A DNA stretch of 5,643 nt from a bacterium HR41 (GTDB taxonomy: Bacteria > Actinomycetota > Thermoleophilia > Solirubrobacterales > Thermoleophilaceae): the NCBI GenBank assembly GCA_002898855.1, contig BEIR01000103.1, positions 1 through 5,643 of the forward strand. The letters run 5' to 3'. The position numbers and the translations under genes are program-made. Numbering within the stretch: the stretch's first letter is position 1; each line of letters begins with the position of its first letter. Of the stretch, positions 1 to 5,643 are shown piece after piece. The notes beneath the pieces were generated by a model. The model was not told the DNA's origin, ran no database searches, and saw only the letters and a list, made by a program, of their open reading frames with translations.

Positions 1-3
1 GAC

Positions 4-32
4 TTGTGGCGTTAGCGCCAGCTGCTTACGCT
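4..32 (+). promoter_or_regulatory. Candidate promoter of the flippase gene (leaderless type)
   Basis: TTGTGG at 4-9 and TACGCT at 27-32 are separated by exactly 17 bases. They resemble a housekeeping -35 (TTGnnn) and the actinobacterial -10 (TAnnnT). Only seven bases separate the -10 from the GTG at 40, so transcription would begin at or next to the start codon. This agrees with the absence of a Shine-Dalgarno sequence. An inverted repeat, TGGCG-TTAG-CGCCA (7-20), lies in the spacer. The promoter is predicted by eye only. Confidence 0.4.
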
Positions 33-39
33 CGCAACA

Positions 40-1506
40 GTGTCGCGATCGACGCTCGAGCAGCCCCCAGCGACGCGCGCTGCCAGCGACGGCGCCAATA
101 CCGCCCTGCAGCCGATCCGCGCGAAGCTCGCTTCCCCCAGCGGCGGAGCGATCGCGCTGGCGCTCGCCACAGCCGCCCAGAACGTGCTCGGACTCGCGTT
201 CACGCTCATCTTCGCGCGCTGGCTTGGCGCCAGCGGCTATGCGTCGCTCGCGGTCCTGGTGTCCGCCTTCTTGGTGCTTTCGGTTCCCGGGACGGCGCTG
301 CAGGTCGCGGTAGCGCGTCGGTTGGGGCGTGCAACTTCCCTCGCCCACGCCGCGGCCGGCCGTCGTCGCGCCGAAAGCGACGCTGCGCGGGTCGTGGCCA
401 CAGCGTGGCCGTGGATCCGTGCGGTCGCCCTCGCGACGGCTATCTGTGGCGGGGTAGGGCTAGCTGCGCGCGAGCCGTTGGCTGGCTCGCTCGCGATCGA
501 CGAGCCGTGGGCAGCGGGGCTGCTCCCTGCGACAGCCGCACGGTGGGCTCTGCTCTGCGTCGCGCGTGGCGCTTGGCAAGCACTCGGCCGCTATCGCCTC
601 GTCGCCGCAAGCATCGTCGCCGACGCAACCTTGCGGATCTGCGCCGGTGTGGTTCTCGTCGCGGGCGGCCTCGGTGTCGCCGGGGCCTTCGCGGCGAGCG
701 TTGCCAGCTTCTTGGTGGTCGCCGCAGTGCTCATCTTCCGGCTGCGGGGGACTGCCCCGCCACGCGCAGCGGCAAGCGCGCAGCCCTCGATCGGTCGTCT
801 CGTGAGCGAGTCGGCTGTGCCGATGGCGGCCCTCGGGATCCTCCTCGCGATGCAGGAGATACACGTGATCTTCGCTAAGCACCTGAACGCGGATCGCATC
901 GCTGGCGGCTACGCGGCGGTGGCGGTCGCCGCCAAGACGATCGTGTGGGTAGCTGTCGGCCTTGCGATGTACACCGTGCCCGAAGCCGCTCGGCGTTCCG
1001 CCGCCGGGCGGGACCCGCGCGTCGCTGCGCTACACGCGCTCGCGATCCTCGGCCTCTGCTCGTTGGGGATGGTCGCCATCTTCGCGATCGCCGGCCGAAC
1101 CGTGATCCGCGCGGCGTTTGGCGAGGAGCTGACGGCCGCCGTGTCGGCGCTGGCACCGCTCGGTGCGGCGATGTCGGGGCTCGCGGTCGCTTACGTGCTC
1201 GCCCAGTACCACGTCGCGCTCGGCCGACGGCTTCCGCTCGCGGTCCTCGCGTGCGCGCTGCTCGTCGAGCTCGCGGTGTGCGCGGCATTCGGCCAGGATC
1301 CGCAGCTGCTCGCCTGGGGGCTGGCAGCGGTTTTCTCCGGGGCGGCAACGGTGCTAGCGGCATACGGCTTCGCGCCGTTGCCAGCAGGTACAGACGCGCA
1401 CCCAGCGGCGCCGGTCGTCGCGGTCGCGACGCGCGTCGACGCAGCGACCGCTGTCGGCCACGCGGACGCACGGGACCAAGCGCAGGAGCAGGCGACACGC
1501 CGGTAG
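40..1506 (+). CDS. Polysaccharide/lipid-linked glycan flippase (Wzx-like, MOP superfamily)
   Basis: A 488-residue integral membrane protein that probably moves a lipid-linked oligosaccharide or similar glycan intermediate across the cytoplasmic membrane. After a roughly 33-residue polar N-terminus there are about 12 hydrophobic segments, near residues 34-57, 65-92, 125-145, 157-175, 188-209, 212-233, 256-276, 287-312, 329-353, 366-389, 398-416 and 423-443, followed by an Ala-rich polar tail. The opening helix pair, with the FARWLGASGYASLAVL segment (58-73), and the late AYVLAQYHVALGRR segment (384-397) are typical of actinobacterial polysaccharide-biosynthesis/oligosaccharide flippases, and the length is normal for them. 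The GTG at 40 is the first start after an in-frame TAG at 13-15. It has no Shine-Dalgarno but sits just behind a promoter-like sequence. The substrate cannot be read from the sequence. A lipid II flippase (MurJ) is less likely because the sequence and neighbours look like glycan tailoring. The neighbouring acyltransferases support a surface-glycan role. Confidence 0.83.
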   Translation: MSRSTLEQPPATRAASDGANTALQPIRAKLASPSGGAIALALATAAQNVLGLAFTLIFARWLGASGYASLAVLVSAFLVLSVPGTALQVAVARRLGRATSLAHAAAGRRRAESDAARVVATAWPWIRAVALATAICGGVGLAAREPLAGSLAIDEPWAAGLLPATAARWALLCVARGAWQALGRYRLVAASIVADATLRICAGVVLVAGGLGVAGAFAASVASFLVVAAVLIFRLRGTAPPRAAASAQPSIGRLVSESAVPMAALGILLAMQEIHVIFAKHLNADRIAGGYAAVAVAAKTIVWVAVGLAMYTVPEAARRSAAGRDPRVAALHALAILGLCSLGMVAIFAIAGRTVIRAAFGEELTAAVSALAPLGAAMSGLAVAYVLAQYHVALGRRLPLAVLACALLVELAVCAAFGQDPQLLAWGLAAVFSGAATVLAAYGFAPLPAGTDAHPAAPVVAVATRVDAATAVGHADARDQAQEQATRR

Positions 1507-1620
1507 CTTCGAGAGCGGAGCCGCCGCGACGCACGCCGACTCGTCGACCGCTCCTCGCTTCGGCGGGCTGGCGATCGGTCGCGAACCGCGTTTACGATCG
1601 CATTTCACGCGCCGCGCAGT

Positions 1621-3000
1621 GTGCGCGTGCCCTACCTCGTCGTGGATCCCCCATCCCCATTCGGGAACATGGACTCATCCGCCAGCGGCTTGCAACCCGC
1701 CCGCGAGCGCGCACGGGCGCGTACGCAGCGAGACGATCCCGCCCCCACGGATCGCGTGAGCACGCGGCGGGTCACCGACGCATCGAAACAAGGACAGCTC
1801 TGGGCACGCGTCCGGTTTCCCGCTGCCGACGGCGTCCGGGCACTCGCTGTCGCCTGCGTTGTCGCGGTGCACGGCTGGGCGGCGGCCGTGACCGCAGCTG
1901 GCGGTTCGACTGGATCGCTGGCCGATCGCCTGCTATCGCATCTCAACGTCGGCGTCGCGATCTTCTTCGCTCTCTCCGGTTTCCTGCTCTATCGTCCTTT
2001 CGTCGCGAGGGACTTCGCGCTCGGACCCCACCCGGGCACCCTGACGTACGGCTGGCGACGCTTCTTGCGCATCTTCCCTGCTTACTGGCTCGCCCTTGCT
2101 GTGCTGGCGATCGTTCCGGGCGCTTCGGCGCGTGGCGGCGACGGGGTGTGGGCGATCGCTGCGCTGCAAGGTCTGCAGCTCGGCAGCGAGCCGCACTGCG
2201 TCGTCGACATCCAGAACTGCCGCCTCGCCCACGTTTGGAGCCTCACCGTGGAGCTCAGCTTTTACGCTGCACTTCCCCTCTACGCGCTAGTCGTAGGCCG
2301 CTTCGCAGCTCGGCGCTGGCGCCTCGCCACCGAGGCTGCCCTGCTCGCGACGCTGGCGGTCGTCTCGACTTGGCTCGCGAGCGACAGCGCAACCGCCTCC
2401 TCGCCGTGGGTCACGGGCACGGTGATCGGTCACTTTGCCCCGTTCGGCGCCGGGATGTTCGCGGCCGTACTGTGGGCGAGAGCCCAGGCGCAACCGACCG
2501 CACCGCGATCGCCGGCCACGCCGCGAGCAGCGCTGCGCCCTTCGCTTCCGGAGATCGCGGCGCTTGTCGCGGTCTTGTCGTACCTGGCTCTTGCGCTTGC
2601 GCTACCCGCGACGCCTTTCCTGTTCAGCGAGCGCGACCGCCTCGTGATGCACGTCGGATCGACACTCGTGGCAGCCTCCGCGATCGCCATGGCTGCGGCA
2701 AGCGCGGGTCGGCCCGTCGGACGCTTGCTAGCCAGCCGTCCCGTGCGGGTTATCGGCCTGATCTCTTACAGCATCTTCCTGTGGCACTACACGTTCGCGC
2801 TGCTAGCCACCGAGATCGGTATCGCCTCGCCAGCGCTGGCCACGGCCTTCGTGGCGGGGTGCACGCTCCCTGTCGCTGCTCTCAGCTATCTCCTTGCCGA
2901 GCGTCCGGCAATGCGCCTGAAGCGGGTTCCGCCGGCATTGCTGGCAAGGCGGGTCTTCCGACCTGCGGAGCCGATCGGCTCTCGTGACACCGCGTCTTGA
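1621..3000 (+). CDS. Acyltransferase-3 (OafA/YrhL-type) membrane O-acyltransferase
   Basis: An integral membrane O-acyltransferase that probably transfers acetyl or a similar acyl group to a surface glycan or glycolipid. About 65 polar, Arg-rich N-terminal residues precede the acyltransferase-3 domain, which starts at DGVRALAV (70-77). It continues with the family His in VAVHGW (H84), FFALSGFLLYRPF (115-127), LRIFPAYWLAL (149-159), VWSLTVELSFY (205-215, with E211), ISYSIFLWHYTF (381-392) and the closing LLAERPAMRL (424-433), with about ten hydrophobic helices in all. No SGNH hydrolase domain follows, so it is the short form of the family. The start is uncertain. GTG 1621 is the longest reading but has no ribosome binding site; ATG 1669 (residue 17) gives 443 residues and leaves the domain intact. 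It lies 114 bases after the flippase with no terminator between them, so the two may be co-transcribed. The acyl group and acceptor are unknown. Confidence 0.88.
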   Translation: MRVPYLVVDPPSPFGNMDSSASGLQPARERARARTQRDDPAPTDRVSTRRVTDASKQGQLWARVRFPAADGVRALAVACVVAVHGWAAAVTAAGGSTGSLADRLLSHLNVGVAIFFALSGFLLYRPFVARDFALGPHPGTLTYGWRRFLRIFPAYWLALAVLAIVPGASARGGDGVWAIAALQGLQLGSEPHCVVDIQNCRLAHVWSLTVELSFYAALPLYALVVGRFAARRWRLATEAALLATLAVVSTWLASDSATASSPWVTGTVIGHFAPFGAGMFAAVLWARAQAQPTAPRSPATPRAALRPSLPEIAALVAVLSYLALALALPATPFLFSERDRLVMHVGSTLVAASAIAMAAASAGRPVGRLLASRPVRVIGLISYSIFLWHYTFALLATEIGIASPALATAFVAGCTLPVAALSYLLAERPAMRLKRVPPALLARRVFRPAEPIGSRDTAS

Positions 3001-3040
3001 ACGTCGCCGGAATGCTGCAGCACCCAGGCTACATGCGCTT

Positions 3041-3069
3041 TTGCGTTGCCGCGCCCTAGGCGTTAGGCT
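3041..3069 (+). promoter_or_regulatory. Candidate promoter of the acetyltransferase-PhyH operon
   Basis: TTGCGT at 3041-3046 and TAGGCT at 3064-3069 are spaced by 17 bases and fit TTGnnn / TAnnnT. Start codons at 3075 and 3079 lie five and nine bases beyond the -10, and no Shine-Dalgarno precedes either, so a leaderless or nearly leaderless transcript is likely. The sequence GGCGTTAG (3059-3066) overlapping the -10 also occurs at 8-15 in front of the flippase gene. Predicted by eye only. Confidence 0.4.
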
Positions 3070-3078
3070 CACCTATGA

Positions 3079-3804
3079 ATGCCCCCAGTCGACCCACGCC
3101 AGGCGCGCAAGGAGAAGCGCAAGGCGCGGCGCGAGTTCTGGCGCGAGCTGCGCCGGCGCCACCCCAAGCTGAGGCATGCGCTCGCTGCCGATGCTCGCAT
3201 CACGGCGCTGTACCGCGGCGAGCGCGCCGACTTTCGTTCGCGGTTGGACACGCTCGCCCAGATTCTCCGTTTGGCGTGGGTGAGCGACGCCTTCTTCGCG
3301 CAGGCGATGTACAGAGTGAAGGCGCGTGCGCAAGCGCTTCGAATTCCGATCGTTCCGCGCATCGCCCACCGCTTGGCGATGGCGAGCGCCCAGGTGTCGA
3401 TCGGCGATCCCGTCGTGATCGAGCCGGGTGTGTACATCGTCCACGGCCAGGTCGTGATCGACGGGCTGGTGGAGATCGGCTCGGGCACTCAAATCTTCCC
3501 TTGGGTCACGATCGGACTGAAAGCGGGTCAGCCGCGCGGCGCGACCATCGGCCGTAATGTGAGCATCGGTACCGGCGCAAAGGTCATCGGCCCGGTCCGT
3601 ATCGGTGACGGTGCACGAGTCGGGGCGAACGCCGTGGTAGTGCGCGATGTTCCAGACGGCGTTACGGTGGTGGGAGTACCGGCGCAGGTCCTCGCGGCCC
3701 CCTCGCTGCAAGAGCACGCGGTGGTCGCCGAGCCCGCCACCGCCGATCGCAGCGGGAAATCGGTTACGAAAGGAACGACGAGAGAGGAGCAGGTGGAACC
3801 ATGA
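3079..3804 (+). CDS. Serine-acetyltransferase-like hexapeptide-repeat acetyltransferase
   Basis: A 241-residue probable cytoplasmic acetyl-CoA-dependent acetyltransferase, most likely acting on a sugar or glycan precursor. Residues 6-33 are very rich in Arg and Lys. A helical region (about 38-100) resembles the N-terminal part of exopolysaccharide-locus serine-acetyltransferase-like proteins. A left-handed parallel beta-helix follows from about 105 to 200, with hexapeptide turns such as VEIGSG, ATIGRN, VSIGTGAKVIG, VRIGDG and ARVGANAVV, closing with the typical VVGVPAQVL. His122 in YIVHGQVVIDG matches the catalytic His of CysE-type enzymes. The second conserved site, Arg-His-Pro in true serine acetyltransferases, reads PRGA (152-155), so the substrate-contacting His is absent. 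This argues against a role in cysteine synthesis, as does the glycan context. The tail after 206 looks disordered. The last four bases overlap the PhyH gene (ATGA). The start at 3079 follows another ATG at 3075 in a different frame, and the long conserved fold fixes the 3079 frame. Confidence 0.83.
   Translation: MPPVDPRQARKEKRKARREFWRELRRRHPKLRHALAADARITALYRGERADFRSRLDTLAQILRLAWVSDAFFAQAMYRVKARAQALRIPIVPRIAHRLAMASAQVSIGDPVVIEPGVYIVHGQVVIDGLVEIGSGTQIFPWVTIGLKAGQPRGATIGRNVSIGTGAKVIGPVRIGDGARVGANAVVVRDVPDGVTVVGVPAQVLAAPSLQEHAVVAEPATADRSGKSVTKGTTREEQVEP
3783..3800 (+). promoter_or_regulatory. Ribosome binding site and ATGA coupling for the PhyH gene
   Basis: AGAGGAG (3783-3789) and AGGTGG (3791-3796) lie 11 and 4 bases before the ATG at 3801, inside the end of the upstream gene. 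The start overlaps the upstream TGA (3802-3804) as ATGA, the standard arrangement for translational coupling. This supports the 3801 start and contrasts with the missing Shine-Dalgarno sequences at 40 and 3079. Confidence 0.65.
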
Positions 3805-4835
3805 GGCTATTCAGGCGCAATCGCGAGTCCGGTGACGGTGTCGCTGTTGCGGACAAGCCAGCGAGCTCGCGCGAGCTGCTCGACGCTGTCGCGGCGATGG
3901 CCGCTGACAACCGTCGCGAGCGCAGCCTCGACAAAGAGCGCGAGCTGTTGCGTCTACGCCACAGGGCCGCGAACGCCTTGATCGCCGAGACCGAAAGCGA
4001 ACCCCCGTTCCCCGAGCCGAACTTCTCGCTCATTCCCGAGGGGGAAACGTTGCCGGAGTTCACCCCTGAGCAGTTGTCGCCCGAACTGATCCGAGCGGGG
4101 ATGCTCCGGCAAGGTTGCGTACTTGTTCGTGGGCTTTTCGACCGTGCCGCCGCCGAGCGGATGGCGCAAGAGATCGACCGTGCGTTCGCCGTGCGCGAGC
4201 GAGCTCTGGCCGGCGAGGGTGGCGACGCCGCTTACTACGAACCGTTCGACCCGCCGAGCGACCATGAGGTGAATCTGGGCGTGCGCGCGTGGGTCCGCGA
4301 GGGCGGTGGCTTGCTCGCGGCTGACGCACCCAAGCTCGCGTTCGACATGTTCGAGATGTTCGACCAAGCGGGCATCCTTGACATCGTCGGTGGCTACCTG
4401 GGCGAGCATCCGCTCATCTCCATCGAGAAAACGACGTTGCGCAAAGCGGAGCCCCAAGTGCCCGGCGCTTGGCATCAGGACGGGCGTTTCATGGGTCCGG
4501 TTCGCGCACTCAACATGTGGGTGTCCCTGTCCCGCTGCGGAGACATCTCTCCAGGGTTGGACATCGTCCCGAAGCGTCTCGAGCACTACCTCGCCACCCA
4601 AACTGACGAGGCCGTGCTCGACTATCAGATCTCGCAAAAGATGGCCGAGGAGGCGGCGGGAGACCTTCCGATCCTGCGGCCCATCTTCGAGCCCGGTGAC
4701 GTCCTCTTCTTCGACGAGATGTTCCTCCACCAAACCGGCTCCGATCCGTCGATGCCGAACCCGCGGTACGCGATCGAGTGCTGGTTCTTCGGCGGCTCGA
4801 AGTTCCCGCAGGAGTACGGAGCGCTCGCTGTCTGA
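3801..4835 (+). CDS. Phytanoyl-CoA dioxygenase (PhyH)-family Fe(II)/2-oxoglutarate oxygenase
   Basis: A 344-residue soluble non-haem iron oxygenase that would couple 2-oxoglutarate decarboxylation to hydroxylation or another oxidation of an unknown substrate. The double-stranded beta-helix core carries the HxD pair in AWHQDGRF (H225, D227), the distal His in FLHQTG (H310) and, 12 residues on, Arg322 in PRYAIECWF, placed to bind 2-oxoglutarate. The catalytic set therefore looks complete. The SRCGDISPGLDIVPKRL segment (244-260) and FEPGDVLFFDEMFLH (296-310) are typical of the family. A basic start (MRLFRRNR) and a highly charged helical stretch (about 22-63) precede the domain, whose entry is near PEFTPEQLSPELIRAG (85-100). 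It is translationally coupled to the acetyltransferase and is the last gene before the terminator. Its presence in a glycan locus suggests oxidation of a sugar or lipid carrier. The family name does not imply phytanoyl-CoA metabolism. Family assignment is secure; substrate is unknown. Confidence 0.88.
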   Translation: MRLFRRNRESGDGVAVADKPASSRELLDAVAAMAADNRRERSLDKERELLRLRHRAANALIAETESEPPFPEPNFSLIPEGETLPEFTPEQLSPELIRAGMLRQGCVLVRGLFDRAAAERMAQEIDRAFAVRERALAGEGGDAAYYEPFDPPSDHEVNLGVRAWVREGGGLLAADAPKLAFDMFEMFDQAGILDIVGGYLGEHPLISIEKTTLRKAEPQVPGAWHQDGRFMGPVRALNMWVSLSRCGDISPGLDIVPKRLEHYLATQTDEAVLDYQISQKMAEEAAGDLPILRPIFEPGDVLFFDEMFLHQTGSDPSMPNPRYAIECWFFGGSKFPQEYGALAV

Positions 4836-4866
4836 GCCTTCGGCTCTGAAACCTGCTCTTCACGCC

Positions 4867-4903
4867 TGTGCGGCCCGCCAAGCGGCGGGCCGCACAAGTT
4901 TTT
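4867..4903 (+). terminator. Rho-independent terminator after the PhyH gene
   Basis: A perfect 13-bp GC-rich stem (4867-4879 pairing with 4884-4896), an AAGC loop (4880-4883), then AG and five T residues (4899-4903), beginning 31 bases after the PhyH stop. The T-run is only on the + strand side. The complementary orientation has no T-run after the stem, so it should end the + strand operon rather than act in both directions. Confidence 0.88.
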
Positions 4904-4933
4904 CTACTCACAAGCTGTGCCGCGGTGCCGCCG

Positions 4934-5643
4934 TTAGCCGATCAGGCGAACCAGATAGTTGTCGCCTCTGCGCGCTAGAACACGCAGCGAGAAGCGCCGC
5001 CCGAGCGACGTAATTACATCCACGCGCAGCTTGTCGACGGACACCGAACGCGGCAGGTCAAGCACTTTGCCCTCACGGGCAGCGGCCATCAAGAAGCGTG
5101 TGGATCCGTCGACCAAGGCGAGCTCGCCGGGGCGGATCCGCCGTAAGGCGGAACGCACCATCCGCTGCATTCGCGAATCGGGCTCTTGCGCGATAAAGCT
5201 GTCGCTCAACGTGAAAGAGAGCGGCAGCTGGTTCCGCTTGCCTGCCCGCACGAGCGTCTCTACAGCGCGGTCGGCTGGCATCAGAACCAAAGCCGACGAG
5301 GTGCCCGGTAGGTACCTGCGGAGCAACTCGGCGCCGTTCTCTGCCTCGGCGTCGACAGGGGGGAAGTCACGCAGACGCTGCCACCGGTCGACGAGACGCT
5401 GCGGTCCGTGCACCGCCTGCCAGGCGAGCGTGTCGCGTGCCGCGGGCCGAATTTTCGGCCAGGTGGCTGACAGCGCTAGACCTAACACGATCGCGAGCCA
5501 CGCGGTCAGCGCCAAGCCCGGGAGAGAGCCTAGGCGGATCGCCCGGCGACGGAGCAACTCGTCGAGCCACAGTGCTCCCGACAGCACCAACGGCTGAGCG
5601 ACGTAGATCACCACATGATCGAGAGATCGATCGACGAGGTAGA
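4934..5643 (-). CDS. Membrane protein with C-terminal extracytoplasmic domain, C-terminal part (5' end outside window)
   Basis: The - strand frame is open from the window edge to a TAA at 4936-4934, so only the last roughly 236 residues are visible. A GTG at 5614 exists, but the frame stays open upstream and starting there would cut into a hydrophobic segment, so the gene is treated as partial. Counting from that GTG, hydrophobic segments lie near 2-16 and 33-50 (PGLALTAWLAIVLGLALSAT). A soluble region of about 175 residues follows, with an alternating helix/strand pattern such as GTSSALVLMPADRAVETLV (104-122) and GELALVDGSTRFLMAAA (163-179). Many helices followed by a soluble C-terminal domain is a layout found in actinobacterial membrane glycosyltransferases (GT-C/PMT-like), which would suit the locus, but no catalytic motif is visible and the family is not recognised. 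It is convergent with the + strand operon. Confidence 0.6.
   Translation of the reverse strand, partial: YLVDRSLDHVVIYVAQPLVLSGALWLDELLRRRAIRLGSLPGLALTAWLAIVLGLALSATWPKIRPAARDTLAWQAVHGPQRLVDRWQRLRDFPPVDAEAENGAELLRRYLPGTSSALVLMPADRAVETLVRAGKRNQLPLSFTLSDSFIAQEPDSRMQRMVRSALRRIRPGELALVDGSTRFLMAAAREGKVLDLPRSVSVDKLRVDVITSLGRRFSLRVLARRGDNYLVRLIG

Noticed and set aside
1..15. Possible last codons of an upstream gene ending in TAG (13-15)
   Set aside because: Only four codons are visible, which cannot support a gene call.
6..878. A 290-residue + strand frame over the flippase gene
   Set aside because: Arg-rich low-complexity product without hydrophobic segments; a shadow of the flippase frame.
1512..1552. 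GAGCGG...CCGCTC pairing between the flippase and the acyltransferase
   Set aside because: Six-base arms with a loop of nearly 30 bases and no T-run; not a convincing terminator.
945..2987. A 680-residue + strand open frame spanning the end of the flippase and most of the acyltransferase
   Set aside because: Its product is Arg/Pro/Ala-rich with no domain, and it runs across two clear genes in another frame. Long stop-free shadow frames are expected at this G+C content.
3013..3022. Perfect 10-base palindrome TGCTGCAGCA after the acyltransferase stop
   Set aside because: Too short and without a T-run to be a terminator, and not clearly placed as an operator; may be chance.
3954..4733. A 259-residue - strand frame opposite the PhyH gene
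   Set aside because: Antisense to an oxygenase with a complete active site; no recognisable fold or ribosome binding site.
4959..5597. A 212-residue + strand frame opposite the partial membrane protein
   Set aside because: Ser/Arg-rich product with no motif. The - strand frame has plausible membrane helices and a domain-like pattern, so it is the better reading.

Overview
The window is about two-thirds G+C, with strongly G/C-biased third codon positions and occasional GTG starts. This suggests a high-GC Gram-positive bacterium (Actinomycetota, possibly a deep-branching class such as Thermoleophilia). The lineage is inferred from composition and protein style only, because no rRNA or other marker gene is present.

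Layout. Four genes run on the + strand. They are a 12-helix polysaccharide/lipid-linked glycan flippase (40-1506), a membrane acyltransferase of the acyltransferase-3/OafA family (about 1621-3000), a left-handed beta-helix acetyltransferase of the serine-acetyltransferase-like type (3079-3804), and a phytanoyl-CoA-dioxygenase-like Fe(II)/2-oxoglutarate oxygenase (3801-4835). The last two overlap by ATGA and must be co-transcribed. The + strand block ends in a strong intrinsic terminator (4867-4903). Facing it on the - strand is the C-terminal part of a membrane protein (4934 to beyond 5643), which leaves the window. Gaps are short: 114 bases at 1507-1620, 78 at 3001-3078 and 98 at 4836-4933. 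No RNA gene, mobile element, CRISPR array or large repeat was seen.

How the genes fit together. A flippase, an integral-membrane O-acyltransferase and a soluble hexapeptide acetyltransferase are the usual ingredients of a locus that makes, decorates and exports a surface glycan. The acetyltransferase lacks the Arg-His-Pro element of cysteine-pathway serine acetyltransferases, so it more probably acetylates a sugar precursor. The coupled PhyH-type oxygenase keeps its metal and 2-oxoglutarate residues. Its tight linkage to the acetyltransferase suggests an oxidative tailoring step on the same glycan or lipid carrier, and this is the least ordinary part of the window.

Regulation. Two candidate promoters have 17-base spacers and an actinobacterial TAnnnT -10 element only a few bases before a start codon (40 and 3079). 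Neither start has a Shine-Dalgarno sequence, so leaderless transcripts are likely. The internal PhyH gene, by contrast, has a good ribosome binding site.
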